Below, one piece after another: positions 10,904-20,505 of a stretch of 64,000 nucleotides of DNA. The stretch comes from Mariannaea sp. PMI_226 (taxonomy: Eukaryota; Ascomycota; Sordariomycetes; Hypocreales; Nectriaceae). Under the pieces are notes generated by a model. It ran no database searches. It had not been told where the DNA came from and worked only from the letters and a program-made list of their open reading frames with translations. A program made the translations under genes and the position numbers. Within the stretch, counting starts at the first letter, position 1, and each line of letters starts with the position of its first letter. Where the stretch lies: positions 62,001 through 126,000 of the forward strand of contig JANFOG010000017.1 in assembly GCA_024336345.1 (NCBI GenBank). The letters run 5' to 3'.

Positions 10904-11186
10904 AGTAAGCAGTTCTTGGCTGGCAGGCAGAGGTATCTTTAAGTAGCTCATGTACCCAAGAGCCAAGGTGCAAGTCCCAGGGAAGGGAACCCAAATCCAC
11001 AGTGCGAGTCGTCTGTCTGGCTACCTGCATTCGGCCCATTGCTCCAATTCAGTATATTCATCTTCTTGTGCTTTCGTTGAGTATCAACCATAAAGTTGTG
11101 CTTGGCCCTGAAGCTCCTTCTATATGAACAATAATTCCCCATCTTTTATCGCTCTCTAATGCTTATTATGAACTATTCTACTCGAA
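10904..11186. repeat. Decayed terminal-repeat copy beside the foldback element
   Basis: Around 11021-11130 the sequence GCATTCGGCCCATTGCTCC, then AATTCAGTATATTCATCTTC, repeats the start of the left foldback arm with changes. It continues into GGCCCTGAAGCTCCTTC, a continuation the hairpin does not have. This suits an old solo LTR of the same family. The assignment to copia is an inference. Confidence 0.45.
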
Positions 11187-12380
11187 ATGATGATGTCACG
11201 AATTGGGCTTTTCGAGCTGCTGCCGAACGAGATTTTGCTGCATCTCCTTACATTGTTGCCAATCGCTGACGTTGTGTCTTTGAAACATGCAACGCATCAC
11301 CTGATACCAATTCTAGTCGAACGCATCGATCCATCTCGGTACCTTCAGATCACGGGTCCTTTTAATAACAGCGCCGAGCTATTAGAGGTAATGGCAAGGC
11401 ATGGTGCAGTGCTCTCTGGTTCAAGAGCTCTTGAATACTTTGTTCCAGGATCCTCTACACACGAATCCGATTGGGATTTCTATGTGCCTCCTGTTTCATC
11501 CTCAATAACAGCAGTTAAAAATGCCCTCGAAAGATCCGGCGTGATATTTGAGTCTAGCCTTGCGCTGGCTGCTCGGAAATTGAAGGAGAAATCTGCGGTG
11601 ATTCTGAACCAGAACCAGATAATTTCCATTGCTTATGATGCATTCATCGACCCACGGCCATGGTCAATGGAGCAACAAAGAGTGGTCAATGGTGTTTCTT
11701 ACATGTACCCGGCATTAAAGGATTTGACAAGACATATCCGTAAAGATGGTTCCGTGCGCTGGATGGAGGACCTCGTACCAATTCTTATTCGGGGAAGCGG
11801 CCGTGTGGGCCATCTTGACTTGCATGAAGCGAGGGTTCGTGGCTATCCGGAGCATATCGCAGCAAAAGTTCTCTCAGGATCAGCCCATCGGAACGGCAGG
11901 ACAGTTTCCGTTCAGTTGATAGTTGGAGCAATCGATGCTCGAATGACCTCCATCACTGATGGTCTATCTCAGACGGTACTTTCAAGTATCTTCTCCTTCT
12001 ATGGCAGCCATGTACAATGCATATTGAGTAAACATGTTGCTTTGCATCTCTATTACCGCCACGCGGTGGGGAAAAGCGCATTTCGTTGGCAAGTGCCTGA
12101 AACTATCAGAAAAAGAGCAGAACAGGCCGTAGAAAAGTACGTCTCTCGCGGATTTCGGTTTATTACCGCCTCTAATAATGATGCATGGACCTTTCGCTCA
12201 ACATATGACAATGAGTCGTATTTAGTAGAGCTTGATGCAAGCCAGCACTATCTTCCCTCCATTGCACAAATCAAGGAGCTACGGTGGCGTCATAAAGGGA
12301 AAGTGATACAACTGCCATTGCAGCCCAAAACCATAGATTCGCGATATGAGCTGCTTCGGTTCGGATTAATCAGTAGGTAA
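11187..12380 (+). CDS. F-box-like protein with nucleotidyltransferase-like motif
   Basis: Single exon of 397 aa opening with ATGATGATG; any of the three could start. Residues 8-50 (LFELLPNEILLHLLTLLPIA) fit an F-box, the adaptor that links targets to SCF ubiquitin ligases. Residues 76-101 carry SGSRALEYF, a spacer, then SDWDFYV: a Gly-Ser followed about 20 residues later by Asp-x-Asp, the signature pattern of the polymerase-beta nucleotidyltransferase fold. The remainder is alpha/beta without membrane segments. Fungal genomes encode many such proteins with an F-box followed by this region, and their role is not established. Whether the nucleotidyltransferase half is catalytic cannot be told from the sequence; a third carboxylate is not obvious. 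It is oriented tail to tail with the HypX-like gene. Confidence 0.7.
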   Translation: MMMSRIGLFELLPNEILLHLLTLLPIADVVSLKHATHHLIPILVERIDPSRYLQITGPFNNSAELLEVMARHGAVLSGSRALEYFVPGSSTHESDWDFYVPPVSSSITAVKNALERSGVIFESSLALAARKLKEKSAVILNQNQIISIAYDAFIDPRPWSMEQQRVVNGVSYMYPALKDLTRHIRKDGSVRWMEDLVPILIRGSGRVGHLDLHEARVRGYPEHIAAKVLSGSAHRNGRTVSVQLIVGAIDARMTSITDGLSQTVLSSIFSFYGSHVQCILSKHVALHLYYRHAVGKSAFRWQVPETIRKRAEQAVEKYVSRGFRFITASNNDAWTFRSTYDNESYLVELDASQHYLPSIAQIKELRWRHKGKVIQLPLQPKTIDSRYELLRFGLISR

Positions 12381-13222
12381 TATAGACATCTATCTAGAGC
12401 TCCTTTTATATTGCCCATAAGCCACCGGCTACCAACTGGCTTTGCACTATCATATCTCATGTTGTAAGGAAAGATTTCATTGCCCTGAGTTGTTTCTTCT
12501 ACTTATGAAGTCGAATATTTACTCCAAGAATCGATCAAGTGTCTGAAATCTAGATTATTGGAAACCATGAGATATTTTATGAACTAGGTAATGCGGTTTA
12601 AACATGCCACATGTAGTTAGCTCTCTGTTGGTGTAGTCTCAGAACCAAGATGCGGCTTAGTCGGATGAATGGAGGTAATGCAAATGCGCACCAAGCATTT
12701 AGGCTGCTTTTTGCGTCTCTGCTAAAGCAGATGCTAAAGGTAAGGATTCTATCAATTGAAGTTCTAGCTTGCGTCACATCCAGCAGAGGTCATAGCCAAA
12801 AGATATAGAAGTTCTTAGGTGCCCAACTATGGGAAATTCAGAGATATATATAGCTCCTTGTGACCGTGTTGTCTATAGGGGTTCGAGCCCGAAACCGTCT
12901 GAGGCAAAGTTTGAGCATGTCAGGTTATAGTCGATGATACTGAGGGAGACTCACCTCCTCGGCTCATCAATTATTCCAGCACACAGCTTCTATTTTGCAT
13001 AAACTTATTTCGCCGTCTCGTTGAACCAAGTCGTGACAACGTATCAGCCATGATATGCGTACAAGACCTTATCCAGTGTTATATAGCCACTTGTAGCACA
13101 GCATTAAGAGTATCTTCGGCCTAGTGATACTGTACTCTCGCGAGGAAACTTTGTTCGTACTGTATATTTCTGCCCGATATGTATTGTACCAATCCGATGT
13201 AGAAAAGAAAAAGGAATACCAC
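12381..13222. other. Intergenic, no recognisable feature
   Basis: About 840 bases between two convergent genes. Only short frames. A tRNA-like T-arm string near 12890 was considered and rejected. Confidence 0.5.
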
Positions 13223-15322
13223 TCAAGATTCATAATGACAAGGGAAAATAACACCACGATCCTCAGGCAATCTTTCGTATGTCCTTGCTGTGATTATTTG
13301 CAGTGTTTTTTCCTCATAGGCTTGTATAGAATCGAACTCGTCTTTTTCTTCTTCATCTAAGCATTCTTTCCCTCTTTCCACTCTCCTGTGAATCGCAAAT
13401 CTCAGCGGCGTGGCCCTGGGCTTAACCTTGCGGACGAAATCACTGCGGCGACTGTGGTAACGTATCGCCCGGGGGCTCCAAAAGTCCTTCGCCATCTCGC
13501 CTAGTTCGGCTGCGCGCACGCGTGCGAGCCTTGTCAAAGACAAGTCGAGGCCTGCTTTCCAAAAGGATGGCGTAGTCTCGATCGAGCCTATTAGTGTCGC
13601 GACATGGTTTCGTATAAGTCCATTTAGATCCACACCGTAGTCAGCTACGACATGATCCACCAAACCGACTCGCTGAGCATCATTTGCTGAAAAAGGCAGC
13701 ATGTTACGCAAAATTGCCCCTGCTATGGCTTCGCCGCATCTCTTTGTATATGACAAGGTATGATACTCGGAGCCGTACAGACCAAGCGCACGATAGGCCG
13801 GGTTCAACACTATGTCAGCGCCGGCGATGACCTGGTCGCAGGCAGCGGCTACTGCAACACCGCCAGCGGCACAGTTTCCTCGTATAGCTGCCACCGTAAG
13901 GATGTTGCGTTTTGGAAACTCGTGGAGAAGATAGAAGACGACGTCGTCAATGCGGTTGATGTTTTCCCAGGACTCGTGGGCTGGGTCGACCGATGTTTCA
14001 ATCACATTTAGATGGATGCCGTTGCTGAAGTATGACGTGCCGCCCATCAGGACGACAGCGCTCAGTGGCTTTGCATCCGTATGCGTAGAGAGCACGAATT
14101 CGAAGGCTTCAATCAGCCGCGTGCACTGAGTAGAGCTCATCGCCCCGTTGTAAAATTCAAAGAAAACGTATGCCACCCGCCTTGCCATGCTAACAGTATC
14201 AAATTCGACCCAGACCTCTTGGAAGGTAGGAAAAACAGCCGCCGACCAGTTTTTGGTTGGCTGTGGGATACTCAACCGTTCGATTCTCTCGGGGCTTAAT
14301 AGTTGGAGATCCAGCAAGCAGGTCACTGCTGGCACCTTAGGCCATAGTGTGCTGTCTTGTCTTCGCTTTACGCGTCTGACGTGTGTGATCCATACGACTT
14401 TCTTGTCGCACGTTGCGATACAGACCGCTTCATCTCGACATCCAACCACGGCCCCTGGAACGGCGTCCAACTCGTGTATCCATCGGCCCTCTTCAACGAT
14501 ACCTCCGTAGAGGTAGAGGCTCTGTCCCAATACGGCGCTAAGGCATCCGGGCTGGGAGTCAGAGCATCGGATTCTTCTAGAGATTTCTTTAGCCATGTGC
14601 AGGCTGATATCGAAATCACGATGCGCTGCTCTAAGGAGAGGCCTGTGGCGCGTCCTTCCGCCTTGGAATGGCTTCTGGTCTGTGACTGAAAACTCTCTGT
14701 AGGCGGCGCTGGGAGCTAAATCTGGGGAAAGAATTGGTCCAGGTTTCTTGTAGCTAGGTTGGGATTCTGGCTTATTCGAATGATCTATCGTCATGAGAGT
14801 GGCTTGGATTCTCTCCACGGCAGCCAGTATCGCTGTGACTGCAGCTCGTGTAACAGCACCTCGGTATAGCGTAGACTTTGTCAGTTGAGGATCATCGATA
14901 TGAACCGGGAACTGCTCAAATGCCCAGACCGGGCCGGCATCAAGCTCCTCGATGGCCTGCAGCACCGTCACCCCCCAGTACTGTCGGCCTGAGGCACTTA
15001 ATGGCTGGGTTCTAAGTAGTTCGCCGGGGTCGTCTTCTGATCCATCATCTCCCATTAACAGCCAATCCAACGCGCTTGGCCCGACATCCCCCGGAGGCCC
15101 TGGGTGGACGATAAGGGTCAAGAACTGTCGGTGAACCTGGCGAGGGACACGGGTCGTTAGGAAAGGGCAGATGATGAGATCCGGCTGGTACAGCGTAGTG
15201 GCATCAATCATAGTACTGCTTGAAAGAGCATACTCAATAGTAATAGTATGGGATTCCGCAAGTGCAAGATAAAGTCGTTGCGAAAGCGAGTTGTGGGCCG
15301 TGCAAAGAAAAAGGATCTTCAT
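13223..15322 (-). CDS. hypX: HypX/HoxX-like formyltransferase-enoyl-CoA hydratase fusion
   Basis: Single exon, 699 aa from the ATG at 15322 (MKILFLCTAHNSLSQRL, which aligns with bacterial HypX starts; the frame opens further upstream only through non-ATG codons). Residues 1-170 form a formyl-tetrahydrofolate transferase domain with HPGPPGDVGPSALDW at 73-87, GVTVLQA at 117-123 and ELDAGPVW at 126-133. The formyltransferase C-terminal domain follows (RIRCSDSQPG, YLYGG, VVWITH). From about residue 400 there is a crotonase/enoyl-CoA hydratase domain with GNCAAGGVAVAAACD near 482 and GLYGSEYHTLSYTKRCG near 513. In bacteria HypX uses formyl-THF and CoA to release CO for the active site of [NiFe]-hydrogenase. 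Fungi are not known to have that enzyme, so the role here is open. A roughly 20-residue acidic insert (88-112) is unusual. Horizontal transfer from bacteria is likely. Confidence 0.9.
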   Translation of the reverse strand: MKILFLCTAHNSLSQRLYLALAESHTITIEYALSSSTMIDATTLYQPDLIICPFLTTRVPRQVHRQFLTLIVHPGPPGDVGPSALDWLLMGDDGSEDDPGELLRTQPLSASGRQYWGVTVLQAIEELDAGPVWAFEQFPVHIDDPQLTKSTLYRGAVTRAAVTAILAAVERIQATLMTIDHSNKPESQPSYKKPGPILSPDLAPSAAYREFSVTDQKPFQGGRTRHRPLLRAAHRDFDISLHMAKEISRRIRCSDSQPGCLSAVLGQSLYLYGGIVEEGRWIHELDAVPGAVVGCRDEAVCIATCDKKVVWITHVRRVKRRQDSTLWPKVPAVTCLLDLQLLSPERIERLSIPQPTKNWSAAVFPTFQEVWVEFDTVSMARRVAYVFFEFYNGAMSSTQCTRLIEAFEFVLSTHTDAKPLSAVVLMGGTSYFSNGIHLNVIETSVDPAHESWENINRIDDVVFYLLHEFPKRNILTVAAIRGNCAAGGVAVAAACDQVIAGADIVLNPAYRALGLYGSEYHTLSYTKRCGEAIAGAILRNMLPFSANDAQRVGLVDHVVADYGVDLNGLIRNHVATLIGSIETTPSFWKAGLDLSLTRLARVRAAELGEMAKDFWSPRAIRYHSRRSDFVRKVKPRATPLRFAIHRRVERGKECLDEEEKDEFDSIQAYEEKTLQIITARTYERLPEDRGVIFPCHYES

Positions 15323-15770
15323 CTTGAAGCTGGGACCGATAAATCCGATATCGTATTTGTCTCTTCTTTGGTATGTAGGCTTATGACTTGTGCGCAAATT
15401 AACGCAGGTATGGGATCTTCATGTTTCTTTTATATTACAAAGCTAGTCTACACTTACCCGCGTCCAGCTCGCTTTGCAAGGCTGTGCGCGAAGAATTGAC
15501 CTCGTTGGAAAGTTAGAGACCGGTAGCTCACAATCAGGCTGTTCAAGCTAGACGCCAGCAGCCAAATTTGCTGCGTCTCGTTAATGATCCACAAGAAGAT
15601 ATCAAGATAGTCGTATTCTGCGGAAACTAAAGTAGCGAGTAATGATGATACTACACTACTGTAACATGGACTCTAAACGAGCATTGGACTGTATAAGCTG
15701 CGGCTTGTTTTCCCAAGTACAGTGCATCCATTGCCGGACAGAAACTTTTTCTCATCACCACTTTTGGCCC
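15323..15770. other. Upstream region of the HypX-like gene
   Basis: About 450 bases, no credible gene. It should include the promoter of the minus-strand HypX-like gene, but I cannot assign a TATA box or binding site. It passes into LINE-derived repeats from about 15.77 kb. Confidence 0.4.
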
Positions 15771-15925
15771 TTACTCAACTTATGAATTTTGGGCAATGTA
15801 TGGCACAACATGGGCTTGAGGGGACGAGGACACAATTTGAGATATGTATGGATGAATCAGCAATTATTGCCCTTTTGGCAATATGCCACCGGGCGTAATA
15901 GATCGTGATCGTGATCGTGATCTAC
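15771..15925 (+). mobile_element. 5'-truncated LINE (or SINE) 3'-end copy, GATCGT tail
   Basis: It shares GGGCTTGAGGGGACGAGGAC, ACACAATTTGAG, CAGCAATTATTGCCCTTTTG and GCCACCGGGCGTAATA with the other copies. It ends in four GATCGT-type units (15900-15922). The tandem tail directly after the CGGGCGTAAT block marks the 3' end of a retroposed copy. Confidence 0.65.
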
Positions 15926-16019
15926 TTACGAATTTTAGCCATACTTTCGGCCACTTTCGGCCCCATCTTGAATGTATGTATCTGGAGATATCCCTACATA
16001 TACTGTATGCCAGTTGATT

Positions 16020-16310
16020 GGCTCCAAAAGCTAAAATGGACACGGCCACCTGCTTTGCATGCTCAACGATTGTTGACAAGGAGGAAGCTATTTATGCCCA
16101 TTACGGGCTTAAGGAGAGGGGTGCAAAATTTGGGCGAAGCGTGACAAGGTGTCGAATGGGCTTTGAGGAAATGCGGGCCCAACTGGGGCAATCTATGACA
16201 CATATGGATGGGTATGAGGGGAAAGGGACACAAGTTGAGCAACTAATGTACTGTATGGATAAGCGATTAGTGCCCTTTTGACAATCGGCCACTGGGGGGA
16301 ATAACTCGTA
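16020..16310 (+). mobile_element. Second LINE 3'-end copy, next to the first
   Basis: GGGCTTTGAGGAAATGCGGG, GGGACACAAGTTGAGCAAC, CGATTAGTGCCCTTTTG and GCCACTGGGGGGAATAA line up with the 3'-end family. It has no simple-repeat tail. It is followed at 16313 by a single MITE-type end (TACGGTCAAAGGCAAGCTCAG). Confidence 0.55.
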
Positions 16311-16424
16311 CGGTCAAAGGCAAGCTCAGCTCCAGTAGTATAATATGAGAAATGGACAAAACAGTCAAATTTGGGAGGTATCTGGAGAAGTTCATCTAGT
16401 TTCTACAGTACTGTATTACAGTAC

Positions 16425-18667
16425 TGTACAATACAATACAATACAATACAATTTGTTACGCCCGGCGGCACTAGGACCGAAAGGGCACTAATTGCTGACC
16501 CATACATACATTTCTCAAACTGTGTCCTGTTCTCCTCAAGCCCATATACATCATCCAATGCCCAAATTGTATCTGAATTTCCTCAAACCCATACTGTGTC
16601 TTGCCTCGCAGGATCTAAATTTTGTCATCTTCCGAGGCCCATGCTGAATCTGCTCTTCGATTCCCCATTCAGTCTGTCTCTGTAGGATTCCCGTGGTTTA
16701 GTTGTGTTGTTAGCAAACTAGCTTGAAGCCTATTCTTCAAGTGTTCAGTGTCCTATCTACGGCGGCTGAAGCATGGTCTGCCGACTTGAGGCTGTTTGGT
16801 GTTGGTATCGCCAGGTTAGGCCGCTAAATGTGGTTAGTTGGCAAGTCCTCCAGTCTAGTTTGCATCAAGTCTCTTCGTGTCCATCGCGAACTTAATCGCC
16901 GCCCGCACTGCCTGCAGGTCGGCTGCCCATTTTTGGCCATCCGATGACGCCTTTCCTCCCAAAAAGTATGAGAGGTTTCCCATCTTCGTTTGTCCGACCC
17001 GTCGCATGCCCTCTCGTTGCGCCTCCCACTTCATACACCGGAACAGAAAATGTTCTGTTGTTTCAATCGCACATGTCCGACTCTGCAGCCCCAATCCTGT
17101 GCAGGTAGCTGTTGATCCCAGCCATCCCTGTGCGCAACTGGGAGAGCATGTCTGCTTCGCGCCTCTTCAATCCATCATACAGGAAGCGTGTGTGTGTACC
17201 TGGTGCCGCTTTGTCGATTCGCTTCGAGTACTTTGCGACCCCATCGGGCAGGGTCTTCTGCCGTTGCTGCTGTGCGGTCGCTAGTCTCATCCGTGTGGAA
17301 CGCGCTTGGTATGTTGGTTTCTCCGGTCTCTGTCTCCCTCGTGCGGCTCTTCGCGCTTCCGTCTTTACCTCGCTGCCCATAGGGAAGTCCTTGTCTCCGG
17401 CTGGTACCCACAGCATCTTGACGATATTGCCACTCTTTTGGAGTCGTCCGGTGTGCCTGTGAATCTCCTGGACAGTATATTGCCCCGACTGCTGCTGCGG
17501 CCGCGCGATCACTTGCACTGCTGATCTGCTGCTCGTCATAACGGTCGACTGTCGATGTTGAATTCCGTCCGGCATGCATCTCAGCGCCATTGCGATAGCT
17601 TCCAGCTCTGCCGTGTACACGTTCTGATCGTCTCTCGAGCCGATCATAATCGAGTACCTGGCCAACACTTGGCCAGATCTGTTGCCCAGGGTATCACGAA
17701 CGATGCCGCCCATGCCTACCCTTCCTGCCTTCTCCGAAGCACTGGTTGCCACCAAGATGTCCTCCATCCTGCTGGCGGGTGTGTCTTTGGTAGGGTGTGC
17801 AGGTTGATCCAGAGCCTAGTGCCGGCTCGAGCATGACGTTCCCCCATCGTGGGGATACTTGTCTCTGCTTCCAATACTGCTGTCGCTGCCGTTCGGAAGG
17901 CGCCGGTGATGGCTTGCGCCCCTACTTTCTGCGCTCTGTTCAACCAGTTCAGCTCTCCTGTCCCGCATGCGTGCGCCCATACGGTGGAGGCGTAGTCCAT
18001 GGTTGGTGCCACCGTGGCCGTGAAGAGCTGCCTTGCTGTCTGAGGTGATAGCATCTTGAGCCTCCTCAGGCACATCGCCGCCGACAGGCCCTTAGCTGCT
18101 GCTGACAGGCCCTTGGCTGCTGCTCTGGCCATGTATTCCTTGTACCGTAGCTTTGCATCCATCACCACACCCAGGATCTTGGCGCTATGCGTCGGTCTGA
18201 CCTCTTTTCCTTTGATCCCGAATGGCGTGTCGCTGGTGCGCTCAGCATTGCGCGTGAAGTGTATGATGGCCGTCTTGTCTCCTTCAGGTGTTGCACCGCT
18301 CCGCCTTGCCCATTCCAGTGCTCTGTTGATGATGGCCTGAATGCCTGCCCTATTTGTCTCCGCCGTTGGTCCCGTCACCCAGGCCGAGTAGTCGTCGACG
18401 AAGGCCATCGAGCCTCCCGTGGAATTGATTCTACTCTGTACTAGGTCCGCGTTGAAAAACAGGAACAGGACTGGTGACAGCGGCGATCCCTGTGCAAGTC
18501 CCGCTTGGGGTAGCGGCTGTCGCTCCGATGTATGGCCGTTCACTACGATGCTCGCTGTGCGATTTGAGCAGAAAGCATCAATCCATTTGACCAGCCACTG
18601 CGGTATGCCTCTGGCCTTCAGTCTCTGCAGAAGTCGATCCTTGAATACACCGTTGTACGCGCCTTTC
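16425..18667 (-). mobile_element. Tad-like LINE (non-LTR retrotransposon), 5'-truncated
   Basis: Reading on the minus strand: reverse transcriptase (from about 18667), RNase H (about 17760-17080), a Cys/His C-terminus (to 16855), then a 3' UTR of about 400 bases ending in GCCGCCGGGCGTAACAAATT and an ATTGT tandem tail at 16425-16450. RT joined to RNase H and a tandem-repeat tail instead of poly(A) fits fungal Tad1-type elements. The endonuclease half and ORF1 are absent, because the sequence changes abruptly at about 18667 to an unrelated terminal-repeat/gag-like segment. Confidence 0.85.
16855..18667 (-). pseudogene. LINE ORF2 remnant: reverse transcriptase, RNase H, zinc tail
   Basis: The RT part runs from 18667 (GAYNGVFKDRLLQRLKARGI) to about 17716. 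It has the fingers/palm pattern GLAQGSPLSPVLF and the catalytic FVDD (in place of YADD or FADD), then a thumb with KILGVVMD. A 24-base tandem duplication near 18087-18125 repeats AKGLSA. A frame change near 17760 leads to RNase H (GMGGIVRD, YTAELEAIAMAL, VPAGDKD). A second frame change near 17080 leads to the C-terminal CDCG...H...C finger and the tail GNLSYFLGGKAS. Two frameshifts plus the missing N-terminal half make it non-functional. The same C-terminus, diverged, is found at 60.0-60.4 kb. Confidence 0.85.
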
Positions 18668-19211
18668 AAGCTGGTCACTCATAGCCTTCTTCACAATTTG
18701 CTGGTCTTCAAGCCACGCGTTCCACAACGTCTGCAACATTTTCTGCTGTTGCTCATCAGGTGACTCGACGTTTCTTTGAGCATCGCCTGTAACACCATCT
18801 GAATCGGTGACCTGTTGCTGTTGTTGAACAGAAGGCATATGCCGGGGTGTCACGTGCAGAGCAGGGATCTTAAGATTGCGCATAGAACCAGTAGACCCTT
18901 CAGGGGCAGAAACTGAAAAAAGAACACGACATGAGCAAGCTGCTGAATTGGATAAATGGACCGAATACACGTAATGTTTGACAGCTGTCCGCTCCACCAT
19001 TCATTGCTCGCGTCCTGTCGCCGACGCTGTCGTTGTCGCTACCTTGAGCTCCCGTTTCCTTCGTAGCACTTTTCTCTATCGTTTCGGTCCTGTTACTCGC
19101 TGTTTGGAGGGTTTCCCGGGCTTTCACAGTCGGTTTCGAACATCTCGAAGACCGACGTGTCACTCCTACTGCGGAGGTCGATTCTCCGCTTCCCACAATT
19201 TTCCTCCGCAA
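18668..19211 (-). other. Chimeric gag-like/terminal-repeat segment joined to the LINE
   Basis: On the minus strand a frame reads APEGSTGSMRNLKIPALHVT, then SVQQQQQ and a Gln/Glu-rich helix (QQQKMLQTLWNAWLEDQQIV), and stops matching any ORF at the LINE junction. Its 5' side carries the TGTCAAACATTACG terminus at about 18982, shared with the foldback element. Upstream (18985-19211) lies another basic, Ser/Thr-rich frame. I read this as part of a gag-like region of a retroelement, but no zinc knuckle or protease is visible to prove it. Confidence 0.4.
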
Positions 19212-19816
19212 TTTTCTCTCGACCGGGCGCGTTCATTTCGCGCCACGATGGCCACCGAAGCCGTGTCCCCTTACGCCCACGAGTAAAGAGTGTAACGAGT
19301 GTCTCCGTAGCTCTGTCTTGTAACGCTCATACGCGAAACTTGGTGCGTAATAAAATTTTCGCACTGTAATGTGATGGTTCGTGCATATATAACTTGCGGG
19401 AAGGGAGTTACCACGTAACCCCGATATTAGTCCGAAAATAACCCAATGTAGATATATTTATTACATTTAGATATTCTGCTGAACTCGCACCGTAGTGTAT
19501 CATTAGGCTTAGGAAAGCAGAAGTTGTGATGGTTACGGTGGACGACCGCAAGAGTAAAACTGAAGTGGCACCCAACTGGCTCAACTGTCGCGGCCCGATC
19601 ACTTGTACCCGTTTTAGGTGCCTCTACTACCTGCACATGACCAGACGTAACACATCGCTAGTCCTCCGCCCCAATTATCTATCAAATCTATCAACATAAT
19701 TGGGAACCAACCAGACTGTTGTGTCAACCCACCGGTTAGAAAGTACATTTTAATTCGTCTTGTCTAGACAACCAAACATGTCATGCATAGGTACGAAGGC
19801 AGATACGTTCTGTATA
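19212..19816. other. Intergenic, no recognisable gene
   Basis: About 600 bases. On the minus strand it contains GGGGTTACGTGGTAACTCCC near 19400-19425, a near-palindrome that might be a retroelement or regulatory sequence. Nothing firm. Confidence 0.3.
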
Positions 19817-20505
19817 TCATGATGTGTAGCTTCCAACAGGTTTTCGACAGTTGGGGCAAGTATTCGGCTGGCTCAACCATGTTAAACCGCAAGCTTCGTG
19901 GAACTGATGCTGACAAGGTAATGTAATAATGGTCTGCCCCTCTGTGACATTATCAATGCATATCGAGCATTCAATAATTCCATTACTGCTAATAGTTTCT
20001 TTAACTATTTTTCGGGGTAGCTTTTGCAGTGACTCTTCCATTGCTGTCCGGCTGACCACATGGGAGAAGAAGTCAGGAATAATAGCAACATCACCGCGCT
20101 CATAAGTTGAATCTTGGGTTCTGATGCGCCATTGAATTAATGGTTGAGTAAATATTGCTTGGTAAAAAGAGTTATCGGAAATTAGATTTTCCATATCCGC
20201 CCAAGTTTCCACAGAAGAATCGACAGCTAAGGTATCGCTCTGCGGACTGGCCTGGGTCGATAAGTCAATATGTATGGATAGGAATACAGTTAGTTATGTT
20301 ATCTGAGGACATATACCAGACTTATTGCATTGCCTGCATCGCATCTAGAGCATAAAGAAGCGGGGTTGTCCCACTCATCTCTATACCACTCAGCTGTGCA
20401 TAGAGCACAATAGGCAACCTCACGGCCCAGGGTAGCATCAGAACAAACGTTATTGCGATTGTGCATAGGCACGGCGTGTATACTGGAATCTTCTGACACG
20501 TTCAT
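19817..20505 (-). CDS. RING-H2 finger protein (probable E3 ubiquitin ligase)
   Basis: Two exons, 20505-20317 and 20251-19817, with a 65-nt intron; the joined frame gives 207 aa. The N-terminal part has a small two-pair zinc motif (YCALCTAEWYRDEW ... LCSRCD, residues 32-57), a common opening in fungal RING proteins. The C-terminal RING-H2 finger is complete: CSIC, then CQHQFHEACGLTWL and CPNCRKP, giving C-x2-C ... C-x-H-x2-H ... C ... C-x2-C. RING-H2 fingers recruit an E2 enzyme and pass ubiquitin to a substrate; the substrate is unknown. No membrane segment. The intron's CTAAC branch-like site lies about 40 nt from the acceptor, farther than usual, so the acceptor could be slightly different, but the frame supports this choice. 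Confidence 0.8.

Noticed and set aside
12885..12905. GGGGTTCGAGCCCGAAACC, a tRNA T-arm-like string
   Set aside because: No matching acceptor stem, anticodon arm or D-arm could be fitted around it.
13760..14689. Long + strand frames inside the HypX-like gene
   Set aside because: Antisense shadows of a well-supported coding sequence.
11187..15322. Operon-like pairing of the F-box gene and the HypX-like gene
   Set aside because: They are convergent, about 840 bases apart, in a eukaryote; no functional link is visible.
15248..15499. 83-codon + frame over the HypX start
   Set aside because: Overlaps the N-terminus and promoter of the minus-strand gene and has no features.
17112..18763. Several long + strand frames opposite the LINE
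   Set aside because: They are antisense shadows of the RT and RNase H coding sequence; none has protein-like features.
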